Shown one piece after another: positions 12,065 through 22,687 of a stretch of DNA of 64,000 nucleotides. Position numbers and translations under genes: made by a program. Below the pieces are notes generated by a model. It worked only from the letters and a program-made list of their open reading frames with translations. It was not told the origin of the DNA and searched no databases. Positions within the stretch are counted from its first letter, which is position 1; each line of letters starts with the position of its first letter. Source of the stretch: Heliopora coerulea (Eukaryota; Cnidaria; Anthozoa; Scleralcyonacea; Helioporidae); the NCBI GenBank assembly GCA_030142905.1, contig JASJOG010000505.1:1-64000 (forward strand). Direction: 5' to 3'.

Positions 12065-12985
12065 ACGTTAAGTAGGGATGCACCGGAACTTTGATTTTTC
12101 TAAGTTCCTGTTCCGGCCGGAGCTCGTGAAAAAATCTTCGGCCGGAACCGAAACTTTTTTTATAAAATGGTAATAAGAACGGCAGTCCATAGTAATAATA
12201 ACAGTAGTCCTATTTTTAAAATAGATTTTATGGTTTATATGAAGACAACAGTTAAAAATAAATTGTAGATGTTATGTCATCAAGTTATCTATTCCACAAG
12301 CTCTACAAAGTCAAAATTACTCAACGCAAAGGATATTTTTAACTCATAGTCCTATGACAATAGTTAGATTACAAGTGTAAGGTACAAAAAAAGTATTTTT
12401 TGCTCAAACAATATCACTCAATGGCGGCAAAAAGCAATCTTAAATACGCATTACACAAGCCAACGTTCGCACTGGCGTACTTTGACAGTTCAATTTTGTG
12501 GTTGTGTCATTCGAGTGAGGGGAAATCTGGGAAGGTTATGATGAAAATTTGAGCCAAAATATTGTCAGTGGTTTATATGTAGTGCTCAGGCTTTCTACGA
12601 TTATGCACGGCCGAAATGCAGCCAAAAACAGAGAACTATTTGCAAATAAATATTCACACTTCATAGGGAAAAAATGTTCATGATACTAAAACAAGAAAAA
12701 CAAAGGTTATAAAACATAAGGCATAATAGTTTTTGTATATAATGGAAATGTGAAGGACAATTTCTTATTTGGCATTATTAAATGAGGTGTCATTCTCACG
12801 TTTTGATCACTCACTTCCACATTGACAATGTCCAACCAAGTAACACCATCTGCTTTGTGGTTCAGTTAGAAAGATACTACGTTGATTTTCGGTTCCGCTT
12901 CCGGCCGGAACTTTTTTCATTTCCGGGCAGTTCCGGTTCCGGCCGGAACTCTTAAATTTGGTTCCGGTGCATCCCTAGCGTTAAG
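12065..12985. mobile_element. hAT-type non-autonomous element, 905 bp, with 8-bp TSD
   Basis: The element is 12073-12977. It begins TAGGGATGCACCGGAAC and ends with the complement GTTCCGGTGCATCCCTA. Flanking octamers are ACGTTAAG (12065-12072) and GCGTTAAG (12978-12985), an 8-bp target duplication with one difference. Subterminal regions are packed with TTCCGGCCGGAAC palindromes in both arms. No transposase is encoded, and the interior is AT-rich. An 8-bp duplication with a short inverted repeat fits the hAT superfamily. It is inserted next to the tRNA-like unit at 11955-12025. Confidence 0.88.
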
Positions 12986-13039
12986 TTGTCGCGAGAATCT
13001 CTCGTGCACTTTAATGTATCAAATATCAAAAGTCGTGGC

Positions 13040-13330
13040 ATCCCACCTTTATTTCATTGTCTTGTACATGTTCCAAAAATTTGTTCATGTCACATTTTCC
13101 TCAAGGCTTTTGTCTCAAATACTTAATTTCACCATCTTTCACATTCTGATTTTTCTGTAGCCATATATGTTATGAATTTCTTCTATGTCACATTTTCCAC
13201 AGGTCTGATGTCTCAAATACTTTATTTCACCATCTTTCACATCTTGTGTTTTCTGTAGCCGTATATCTTAATGAAGTGATATGCCTCCGTTGTTCCTAGG
13301 CAGAAATGAGTAAATGCACTCAATATTAAC
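13040..13330. repeat. Dispersed repeat family R1, copy 2 (internally duplicated)
   Basis: It shares with copy 1 the TTGTACATGTTCCAAAAATT to TGATATGCCTCC series. Here the TTCATGTCACATTTTCC / CTCAAATACTT core occurs twice in tandem (about 13085 and 13180). Confidence 0.75.
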
Positions 13331-16300
13331 TTACATGTAATAGCTGTACACTCTTTCGCAACAAATGGCTGTCTCCAAGTTCTGCACAAATTATTAATTT
13401 GATCGATGATTTGAAAACCAGAATTCAACCTTGTTCCTAAATGCTGAACTACCATAACAATACAATATAATACAATACAATGCAAGGCAAACTCATACAA
13501 AAATCCTCCACTTCTGCTTATCAATGTACAGCACTTAACTTACTCAGGAATATGTAACATTGGGTAGCTTATTTCACGTTTGCAAGTTTATCTAAACTCT
13601 TCAGTGCTTTTCTGACTACATAGTATTCAAGATATGGCAGGAAGCCCACTTGAGATTGCTATATATAATAGCAGTGGCGTTGCTAGGGTTAATTTACTGG
13701 GGTCGGAGGGGGGGGGGGGGGGGCGAAATTTTGGAATATACCCTGAGGTTTGCCCATTGAACTGGAACGATATCTCTTGTACCAGGCCTCACGATTAAAT
13801 GAAGCCGACATGGGGGCAGCCATGTAGATCAAAATCACGCGTGGAGAAAAGTTCTGTCAGTTGTATTGAACCTTTACTTTTCATTGACAGTTAATTCTGA
13901 GAAATATGCAGTCCTACCGACATTGTACTGTACTCACTAAGACTAAAAAAGAACACTGTCAAGAACTCCCGATTCAGGTCACGTTTTTCGCAATAGGTGG
14001 CGTTTTTTATCGCGTAGGGGACTGGGATTACCCGCAAATTGACCTACATGCCAGCCTCCATGTTAGCTTCAAAATTCAGTTTGAAGGTACCGTTCCAGTC
14101 TTTTTAGAGTTCAATGGGTTTGCCACAATGGTATGTCGATTGGGTATGCCTGGCATACCCAGATGGTCAGCAGACTTGGTGCTCACCACTAAGTAACATC
14201 ACTTGGGATCACTGGGTAAATAGCGACGGGTGTTTGACATTGCACCAAGAATACCTTGGTTGTAGAAATGAATGTTATCGAGATCCAGAGCACGAGGCAA
14301 TAATTTAATTGTTCAACGGGATCAATATACTGGTTTGAAATGGGGGGTCTGGCCCTCCAAATTCACGTTTGCGAGAGACATGCATCCCCCCCGTAAAAGT
14401 CGATGAAAATTTGTGAATACCTGGAATGAACAAAGGCATATGTGGTGCTTATGTTGACTGAAATGTAATCTATCACAAGTTGATAAAAAATCTCTTGACA
14501 AAGAAGAGCATGTGAATATGTCATGAAAAGAGGTATTTTACGTACCATATACCAAGCTTTCCATTTGATCTCATCCAGGATTTTCCATGGCTTCCCGCCA
14601 TATATGCAACTAAAACGCATCTCCTAACATTCTGGATGGGCTTGCTATTAAACTGCTTTCTTTACTGTATATCTGTTGGTCGGGTAATCAAGAATTTTAA
14701 TAGGCTAATTTAATGTCATGGGACCCCATGCTTAAATATACCATATTTAGTTGTTGATGGAGTCAGTGTTTATGGCGTATCAGGGAAGCTTATTATTCTG
14801 GTACTTTTCCTTCATAATCCAGTTGATCGGTGTGTATCTTGACTCACACTGTATTCATTGCCATATTTCAAGGACATCTTATGGACATTTCATGGTATCA
14901 GTAAGCATTCTTCAATACTCAAGGAGCTAGATAGCACAAGAACAAAATAATGCACATACATTGTATAATAATCATCAAATGTTAATTTGAGTACGTATTT
15001 AGAAAATTCATGAAATTTTTAATACTTTATTCTAATGAAAATTTTTCTTTCATGAATCACTTCATGACATACTACTAAGGTAAGTCTATCATGCTTGGCA
15101 ACCTCAATATTTATAACCAATCATCACTGTCACTGTTAGCTAATCAAAGTATCATAAATTTGTGTATAACCACATTTCTCTTTATACCCAACTCTAATCA
15201 CTCACCAGAAACTTCACAACAATAATCCTATCACAAAAAGTTCCACTAAAGTCGTACACATATCTTTAATGGACATTAACCTGGTTTACATTATGGAATT
15301 AGGCAGAATGTCCACCATTTGCATTTAGTTTTGCACTACAGCTTGTTACTGAAAATCTCACCTGTGAAATCCCTGCTGATGGAGCTCCAAATGGATTGAT
15401 GGAAACACTTGGCTACACGGTTGCACGAGGCCAGGTTCAGATACATATATGAATGGAATTGTGGTCTGCAGACTGGAAACCCCGCCCCTTCGAACCTCAT
15501 ATAGCAACGTACGATTATACGGCACCCATCATAGATGGTGCACCATCACCTTGCCAGCCGGGGTCTTCAGAGCATTAGGTCCCAGTTGGTGAATGTGACC
15601 TGGAAAGTCAAAGGGGATTTAAGGAAACATTTATGAGGTGGTTCAGTTTGTATGTGGCTGGCAATTGAGAGCTGCTCATTCAGAACCTTTTAGGTGAAAG
15701 TCAACGCATCGTGAGATGCACGCGATCACCAACCAATAAGGTCTTTTAGCAATAAGCTGTTGTGTGCGCTACTCTGTGTCAATCACTGCAATGTGGTTGT
15801 GTTGTATTTTGAGAGTGGGATGGGGGCACCTCAAGTGCAGGTTTGTTTGGGATATTATTCTCAGGATTGACGACTTGAATGACACGAATAGCATAGTCTA
15901 GTATAGTTCAGCAAATCTGATATCCAAATCATCTGGTGGAACATTCCCATGGTTTCATCACACACAGCTATTGCTCTACAAAAAAATCAAAGCAACTTGT
16001 TCATTTCCTCACTAAAGCCATATTCTGAAAAATGAAAGCTATGTTGCATCAGAATTTTAATGTACTCAAAATACATGCAATAGACTAAATCTCAACGGTA
16101 AGACAACCAGAATTTTTGAGAGCCAAATGTTTTAGGTGCTCAACTCAATACACACTTTAAAATAAAAAAGCATAACTTGCTTACATTGAGGACTGATTTT
16201 ATTATTGACATTAGAACAATAACAAGCAATCCCATTATCTCACAATGTTTTTCTTAGGGCCAGTAGACTGATTCATTGTACCACTTTCCTCGGCTACTGT

Positions 16301-17319
16301 ATCGCGTTTCCCACTAGTATAAGTTCTAAATATTTAGCTAATAGGAAAGAAATTCTATGAAAGTTTTTTTTACAGTTTTACAGATGTTTTGCAATAAAGC
16401 ATATTAAAATTTCACGCACTTTAGGGTGATCCTTTCATGTGAATGGACAAGGGCTCCTTAGCACAATTAATTCCCTGCAGCTACCATGTTGAAAACTATG
16501 GTGGAAACTGGGAAGCTGTCTTGTCCATGGTCTTGTCTGGTTACCAGCTTTCCACTCAATTTCTTGGGAGAAACGTGCTTGCAAGCTCTCTACCAGTGAA
16601 GGGTGGTGGCAGAGACTGGTAACAAAATCAGGTGTACCCCATTCCCCACTGCAAGTTCCCCCCTTCCTCTGCCTTAAGAATAACACTGTCTCATCAGGAC
16701 ATTTCCAAGCCAGCATTGTCTTTTTTTTTCATAATTAACTTTCACCACAACATTGTAAGCAGTTAACCTAGGTGTTATGTAAATCTTACTAGGTAAACAA
16801 CAAAAGAAACCATATGTTGGCCAGAAATCAGAGGAAAAATTCAAATTTGTTTTTATTTTATATTCTGTCAATTACACTCTTCACTAACACACACCATAAG
16901 AAATTCTTGTTGAAGAGTTACTGGTTGATATCCCAGTATTTTTTCTATAGCATTTGTTCTTAAAATAGACCTTTATATTAATTCCACATCTACAATTAAT
17001 TACCTACTTCATGCAATCTCCTTGTTCTTCCTGTATCTGTGTCCCTGACAATTTTATCTTCAAAAGGGAGAGAAAATTGTTGTGTATATAGGATATTACA
17101 AGAATGAATAGACTGCATGAAAGTTTGGACAATGGGATAATTGTATCCAATTATTAAACAACTTCTAATGTGGCTACATTCCTGCTCATGCATTGTCCTC
17201 AAGTGTTGACTTCTGTAAATATATGATTTGAAAATATTATTTTATCCATATATGACAAAATGTTTATTTTTAAAATTTGGCCAAAAGTCCAACTATTCAC
17301 CACAACTACACTGGAAACA
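13331..17319. other. Long non-coding stretch
   Basis: No convincing gene. It holds a 16-G run at 13708-13723, just after a hAT-like terminus CAGTGGCGTTGCTAGGG at about 13672. A few open frames of 60-95 codons (for example 13906-14196 plus and 16435-16716 minus) lack family motifs or splice context. Otherwise AT-rich, unrecognised sequence. Confidence 0.4.
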
Positions 17320-17324
17320 AAAAT

Positions 17325-17610
17325 GCTCTAAACTTGGAGGATAAATTGCAGTAGGTTAAAAGGGAAAATGCTACTTACTTTCTAGACAACTTTGATTTGA
17401 TTTCTTCTTAGGAGTATCATTGAAAGAATTTAAGTACAACATCAGCATTTTTACTTTTGCTAATCCAATTTTCAGTGACTTGGAATCTCAGCCTTCTTTC
17501 ATTGTCTTGTACATGTTCCAAGAATTTGTTCATGTCACATTTCCCACAAGCCTTTTGTCACAAATTCTTTATTTTGTCATCTTCAAATCTTGTGGTTTCT
17601 CTAAATTTCA
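17325..17610. repeat. Duplicated block containing R1 copy 3
   Basis: The block from CTCTAAACTTGGAGGA through AAATGCTACTTACTTTCT and GATTTGATTTCTTCTTA into the R1 core repeats about 1.33 kb downstream at 18655-18990 in the same order. The CTTACTTTC in each copy would be a GTAAGT donor on the minus strand. Confidence 0.7.
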
Positions 17611-18654
17611 AAGGAAGGGAACAGTAAAATCATCAAACTAACATTGAAACAGTAAGATCAGTGAACATTGAAATTGTAAAATCAGCGAAACTAACATTGA
17701 AAAGAGGGAGATGGGCAGTTTTCCTGATTCAAAAAGCAAGATGTCCCAACATTTTCTGCAACAATTGTGGCTTCTTCATTATATTCTTTTTAATTATTTT
17801 GTCCACACAAAAATAATATGTGATTTCTTTTTTTCAATTTCTGCCACAAAATACACCAAATTTGGATTAAATTTGTAGTATTTAGTTGGAGGATACCAGG
17901 ATCAAAAATTTATCTGTCAAATTACCTGTATTTGCTATATCTTAAAGCAATCATACAGTTGTGACTTCCAAAATATAATGGAACTTTTAACCTATGTCAT
18001 TTCTGGCCTTCAAAAGCACAATGTCATTAAATCTGTAATTTTCATCAAGTACCACAACAACAGGTTATCATCACTGTAGTTAATGTCAAATAATTCTTAT
18101 CTCTTGTTGAGATGAAGTTTTAATGTCCAACTGTAAAGTTTCATTCTTTCCATAGCTGTGCAAAATACTCATAGTTGGGGTTTCTTAGGGTAATGAGTCA
18201 GTTAGTGCAATTTTTACTCACAGGACAGTAAAGAAGCTAGTTGCTGCACACTCTAATGAAGCCTGAAGGGTTTGTGCTCAAAGCCATAGGGGTTTTACTT
18301 CTTCTCACATTAATTTGTGATGCAAAATTCATGATTGTGACAGCATCTCTCCATCATGTCACCAAAATGGATATTTTATTGCCAAGGGATTTATAAGTAA
18401 ATAAATAAAAAAATTACTTGCTGGGCAAGAAGATGGTTCTAAAGAAAAACTTGAAAATGAGAAGATATCACTCATTTTCAATCAAAATTCGACAGCAAAA
18501 AATGACAATTTGATGTTTCATTACCTGGGTATTTAAATTCCCTTTTTTCAGTTGTGATAATTATTTTTATTTGTAAGAAAGTACTAAAAAGAAAACAGCT
18601 TGTTTTTTTCATTTAGCTTAGAAACTAACAATTTTGGAGCCATAATTATTTAAA

Positions 18655-19070
18655 AAATTGCTCTAAACTTGGAGGACAAATTGCAATAGGTTAAGATGGG
18701 AAATGCTACTTACTTTCTGGATGTCTTTGATTTGATCTCTTCTTAAAACTATCATTGACAGGATTTGTATATGTCGTCAGCATTTTTACTTCAGTTAATG
18801 TAATTCTTCATCACTTGGCACCTCAGCCTTTTGTAATTGTCTTCTACTGTACATATCCCAAGAATTTCTTCATGTCACATTTCCTATAAGCCTTTTCTCT
18901 CAAATACTTCATTTTGCTGTTTTTCATGTGTTCCAGGACTTTGTTCTATGTCACATTTTCAACAAACTTTTTGTCACGAATACTTTATTATGTCATCTTT
19001 CACATCTTGTGTTTACTGAAGCCATATTATTTCAACGTGATGATATACCTTCCTCGTTCCTAAAAAATGA
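18655..19070. repeat. Second duplicated block containing R1 copy 4
   Basis: This is the direct copy of 17325-17610, extended by a second R1 core (TGTCACATTTTCAACAAAC onwards) and the GAAGCCATATTATTTC tail. Divergence between copies is moderate, by eye. Confidence 0.7.
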
Positions 19071-19267
19071 GTTAATACCAACAAGATATAACTTACGTGT
19101 ATTTGAACAATCGCAAACCTTTCATGTATGCAAGCAGTGATAATCTGTACCATTTGAACAAAAAACGATTCAACACTACCTCCTTGACCCATTAAGGAGC
19201 AAGGGATTACTGACGTTCACTGACCCTTCTTAAAGTTAAAAATACACTCTTAAAACCGGTTCATTTG

Positions 19268-19332
19268 AGCAATCCTTCACGTTAGCCTTAACTAGAAGGC
19301 AAACACAATTAAATACCTTACCTAATGACTTA
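19268..19332. repeat. Dispersed repeat R2, copy 1
   Basis: It contains TCCTTCACG, CCTTAACTAGAAGGCAA and ATTAAATACCTTACCTAA. Related blocks lie at 36058-36125, 43703-43770 and 58100-58158. It may be the conserved end of a retroelement. Confidence 0.6.
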
Positions 19333-19379
19333 TGAGGGATTTTTCTGTGTGACTGTATGTGAACGACTTACTGACCTTG

Positions 19380-19470
19380 AAACTTGACGACATGTGGATG
19401 GGCGGAGCAAAAAATAGCTTTTCATCGGCTCTTCTCTGAAGGGGATTTCCCTTCCTTCGCTGGGCCTGAC
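19380..19470. repeat. Dispersed repeat R3, copy 1
   Basis: GACATGTGGATGGGCGGAGC, ATCGGCTCTT and GGGGATTTCCCTTCC match, in order, GACATCTTGATGGGTGGGAC, ATCGGCTCTT and GGGAGATTCCCCTCC at about 52125-52210. The Harbinger element begins immediately to the right. Confidence 0.6.
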
Positions 19471-19651
19471 CAGTTCACTGCACTAGAGAGTTTGGCAAAC
19501 GCAACGTCGAAGACAACGGCGACGTCAGCGACCGAGTTTGAGCCTGGGAAAGACTACGTAAGAGCAACCGTAGCCGTAGTAAAAATGATTGGTTTGGCAA
19601 AAATTTAAACTGCGGCGGTCGGGGGGAAATGCGAGAACATATGTTTTTGAG

Positions 19652-20798
19652 ATGGACGACGCTTTACTGTTAGCTTTGGGTAGTGGTTTTATATCAGATG
19701 AAGAGTTCCTTCTTCTACAAGATGAAGAACTTAGTTCAAGAATCAAACAGTCAAATTTTCCATTTTGGGACTATGACAGATTTAACTGGGAAATTTTGGA
19801 CAAACTCGTGTGCAAAGTTGAATTTCGATTTGATAAGGAGCACATTCCACGTCTACAAAGAGCTTTAAGGTTACCTGAGATTATAAACATAAAGCATGCT
19901 TCACCTTGCTCTGGATTGGAAGCATTATGCGGCCTCCTAAAGCGACTGGCATACCCAGTTAGGTACTGTGACATGGTTCCTCTATTTGGTCGATCAGTTC
20001 CGGAGCTTTGCAAGATAACACATTACGTATTGAACCACATTTATGAAAACCACAGCTTTAGATTACAAAGTTGGAACCAACCATTCTTGTCTCCTCAATG
20101 TTTGCAATTGTACTGCGATGCTATTCACTCTAAAGGGGCCCCACTTTCAAATTGCTTTGGTTTTATCGATGGCACAGTCCAGCCAATTTGCAGACCAGGG
20201 AAAAACCAAAGAATCATGTTCAATGGCCACAAACGGATGCATGGCATTAAATTCCAGAGTGTTTGTCTTCCAAACGGAATCATTGCAAACATTTCTGGAC
20301 CATGGCGTAAATATCTTTACTTCCACTTAAACTTCATTACTTTTTCTAATACTTTTTCACTCTTAATTCCAATATTCATTTATAGAGGGCAAAAAGCATG
20401 ATGCAGGTATACTTGGTGCATCAGGGTTGCTGCACCAGCTTGAGCAAATTGCTTTCTCACCAGATCGAACACCTCTATGTTTATACGGTGATCCAGCATA
20501 CCCAATAAGACTACACCTTCAATCTCCATTCCGAAATGCCCATCTTACTGAAGAAATGAAACAGTACAATAATGTTATGAGTCAAGTGCGTGTAAGTGTT
20601 GAATGGCTGTTTGGAGAGATAACAAACTATTTTAAGTTTATCGACTTTAAACGTCAACTTAGTATACAATTAAGCCCTGTTGGTAAAATTTATATAGTAT
20701 GTGCACTTTTACAAAATAGTTTGACCTGCTTGTATGGTAACAAAGTTTCAGAGTATTTTGAAGCAAAACCACCATCCTTAGAAGATTATTTTTATTGA
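19652..20798 (+). CDS. HARBI1-like DDE transposase (two exons)
   Basis: Exons are 19652-20306 and 20386-20798, with a 79-bp GT-AG intron. The joined frame is open for 355 residues, close to the roughly 350 of HARBI1. The ATG at 19652 is the first in frame; upstream codons are open but lack ATG. The three DDE-superfamily acidic residues are visible: Asp173 in FGFIDGT, Asp254 in YGDPAYP and Glu291 in VSVEWLFGE. The junction gives a GKKHDAG patch typical of the family. It is expected to cut and paste the host Harbinger element after nuclear import by the Myb-like partner encoded at 21548-22399. No frameshift or stop is seen. Motifs are seen; activity is inferred. Confidence 0.92.
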
Positions 20799-21547
20799 GA
20801 ATGTAAATAACACTTTTCCCCTGCTATATGACATGCCATAAAAGGTGTATTAAGCTCCACCCACCACTTTGGAAGCCGAATTTTGGAATAAACCCCACCT
20901 CTATTAAGCCTCCTCTTCTATCACAAAGATGTTGGTTAAGTTAATATGAATTTTATCCAAGTTCTTTTAATTTGCAATAAGCCCTCACTCTATCAAATAT
21001 CCTCCTCCTGAGGCCTGAATTGAAATTAAATTAGCACCAGGGAACTTAATAGAGCATTTATGGTATTCAAAACTCCACTCTGTTTCAAATAAGAGTGTTG
21101 AATTAAATAAGCTGGTAACAGGAAAAAAGAGAATGTAAAATAAGTTCATGTGTCATTTTAATTGTTTTTCAGTGTTTCCTTTATAACAACAACAACACAA
21201 GTATAAATTGAATGTATTTTATAAAGAATAAGTTAAGAGATCACAAGTATGCACTTAAACAACAATAACATGAGCAACAAAAGACAAAATAAGTTTATTA
21301 ATACAATGAGAATAACATGCAACAAAAACCTAACAGTTATTGTGTCTATGCTTCATAGCTAGCACCTTCCCTTAAAACAATGTATTCCTTAAAACAAAGT
21401 ATTTCTTAAAATACACTTTTAGAGACAAAAGATATGTATTAAATACAACAACATTAACAACGAGAAAAAAAAGCTTGTCTATACAGTTATAACAAATCAT
21501 GTGGAATAAAAGACAGCAGTTATTGTCTATACTCCGTGAGTCCATGG
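20799..21547. other. Harbinger spacer between convergent genes
   Basis: AT-rich spacer separating the 3' ends of the two transposon genes. No open frame of note. Confidence 0.6.
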
Positions 21548-22399
21548 CTAATGTTTTTTTATAAATTCCATAACAATCTTTAACATGTTTTGACTCTGTT
21601 CTTTTTGTACATCTACTTCCTTGTTTCTTACCTCCAGCTCCTTTCTCTTCAGTTCAAGCTCTTTGTCCCTCTGCTGTATTTCCATCATCCTGCATTGCAC
21701 TTCTTTTGTGGACTTATCTCTCAAGTAATCCAACGTACTTTTCACCCTTTTGGCTTTAACAGACATAGTTGTTTCCAATGGCCCTTCACTTTGCTTCCGC
21801 TTTTCTGTTTCACAAAACGTCTCCAATGCCATTAGCCTCATGTTTTCAGCTTTGTTTTTTTCTTCTGCCTTCGCTTCGTTCTCTTTTTCCTTTACATTTT
21901 CGTGGGAATCAAAGAGGGTAACTACTTCTTCAATGGCTCGATCGAATTCACTTGATTCCCCAACGGCGATGCCGGTAGCATTTTCTTCTTCTCGAGATTT
22001 TCTTTTGAAGTTTTTTTCCAGTAACTGATAGCGCTCTCGTACAGCTCTGATGCTTTTCAACGTAAATGTAGGACTTTTCCGTTCGTTTAAATTGTCCACA
22101 ATCTTTTGCCACACAATCCCAATTCTCCGGGAAGATTTTGCATGTTTAAATGGCCTCTCCGCTAGAATTTCTTTCACTAATTCTAAATCATGATCTGCTG
22201 TCCATTTCATAGCTTTACTGTAGGTAACAAAGAAAGAAAAAACATAAGCTAGAAGAGATACAATGTCGGCTGTCCCAAGTCTTGAGTAATGCAAAAAAAA
22301 CATTGTAATGCAGAACAGGTGCTCTGCGGATCACAGTCAACGAACGAAAAAATATGCGAGAAATAATCACACTTACTTCTCTTGCGTGGATTCAGCCAT
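21548..22399 (-). CDS. Myb/SANT-like DNA-binding partner of Harbinger (two exons)
   Basis: Minus-strand exons are 22377-22399 (ATG, 7 codons plus 2 nt) and 21548-22217, with a 159-bp intron that has a GTAAGT donor and an acceptor ending TACAG. The joined product is 230 residues. Residues about 11-80 form a trihelix/Myb-SANT-like domain with spaced aromatics (MKWTADHDLELVKEIL, then IVWQKIVDNLN, then VRERYQLLEKNFKRK). The rest is charged and coiled-coil-like, rich in Glu, Lys and Gln up to the C-terminal LKIVMEFIKKH. In PIF/Harbinger elements this second gene binds the transposon ends and helps bring the transposase into the nucleus. The small first exon is inferred from splice consensus and phase. 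Confidence 0.87.
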
Positions 22400-22687
22400 G
22401 ATCATAAGAGCAATCCAGTAAAAACGAAGCTTGAAGTTGACGTTGCAAAGCCAACGTCAAGAATGGTAAAATGGCGTCGTCAACGGGACGCCAACGTGTT
22501 AGACAACGTCAGTGAAGTATTAATTATGCTAGTTCCAGCCTTCAACTCGTTCACAGACGTCGCCGTTGTGTTTGACGTTGCGTTTGCCAAACTCTCTACT
22601 ATTTGAAGGACTGAAGATAAAGTCTTCTCTGGTGCCCCTCAACAATTAGTTGGGTCCCAGGCCTCTGAGCTGATCAATGATTGGAAG

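Larger units (their letters stand above)
19482..22600. mobile_element. PIF/Harbinger DNA transposon, 3113 bp, apparently complete
   Basis: Element 19485-22597. The left end AGAGAGTTTGGCAAACGC matches the reverse complement of the right end (GCGTTTGCCAAACTCTCT). Similarity continues imperfectly through CAACGTC and ACAACGGCGACGTC for about 50 bp. The flanking trinucleotide ACT is present on both sides (19482-19484, 22598-22600), giving the 3-bp target duplication expected of PIF/Harbinger. It carries the two genes typical of the superfamily, a HARBI1-type transposase (plus) and a Myb/SANT-like protein (minus), arranged convergently. Both have open, phase-consistent two-exon models, so the copy may be young and potentially active. 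Confidence 0.92.
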
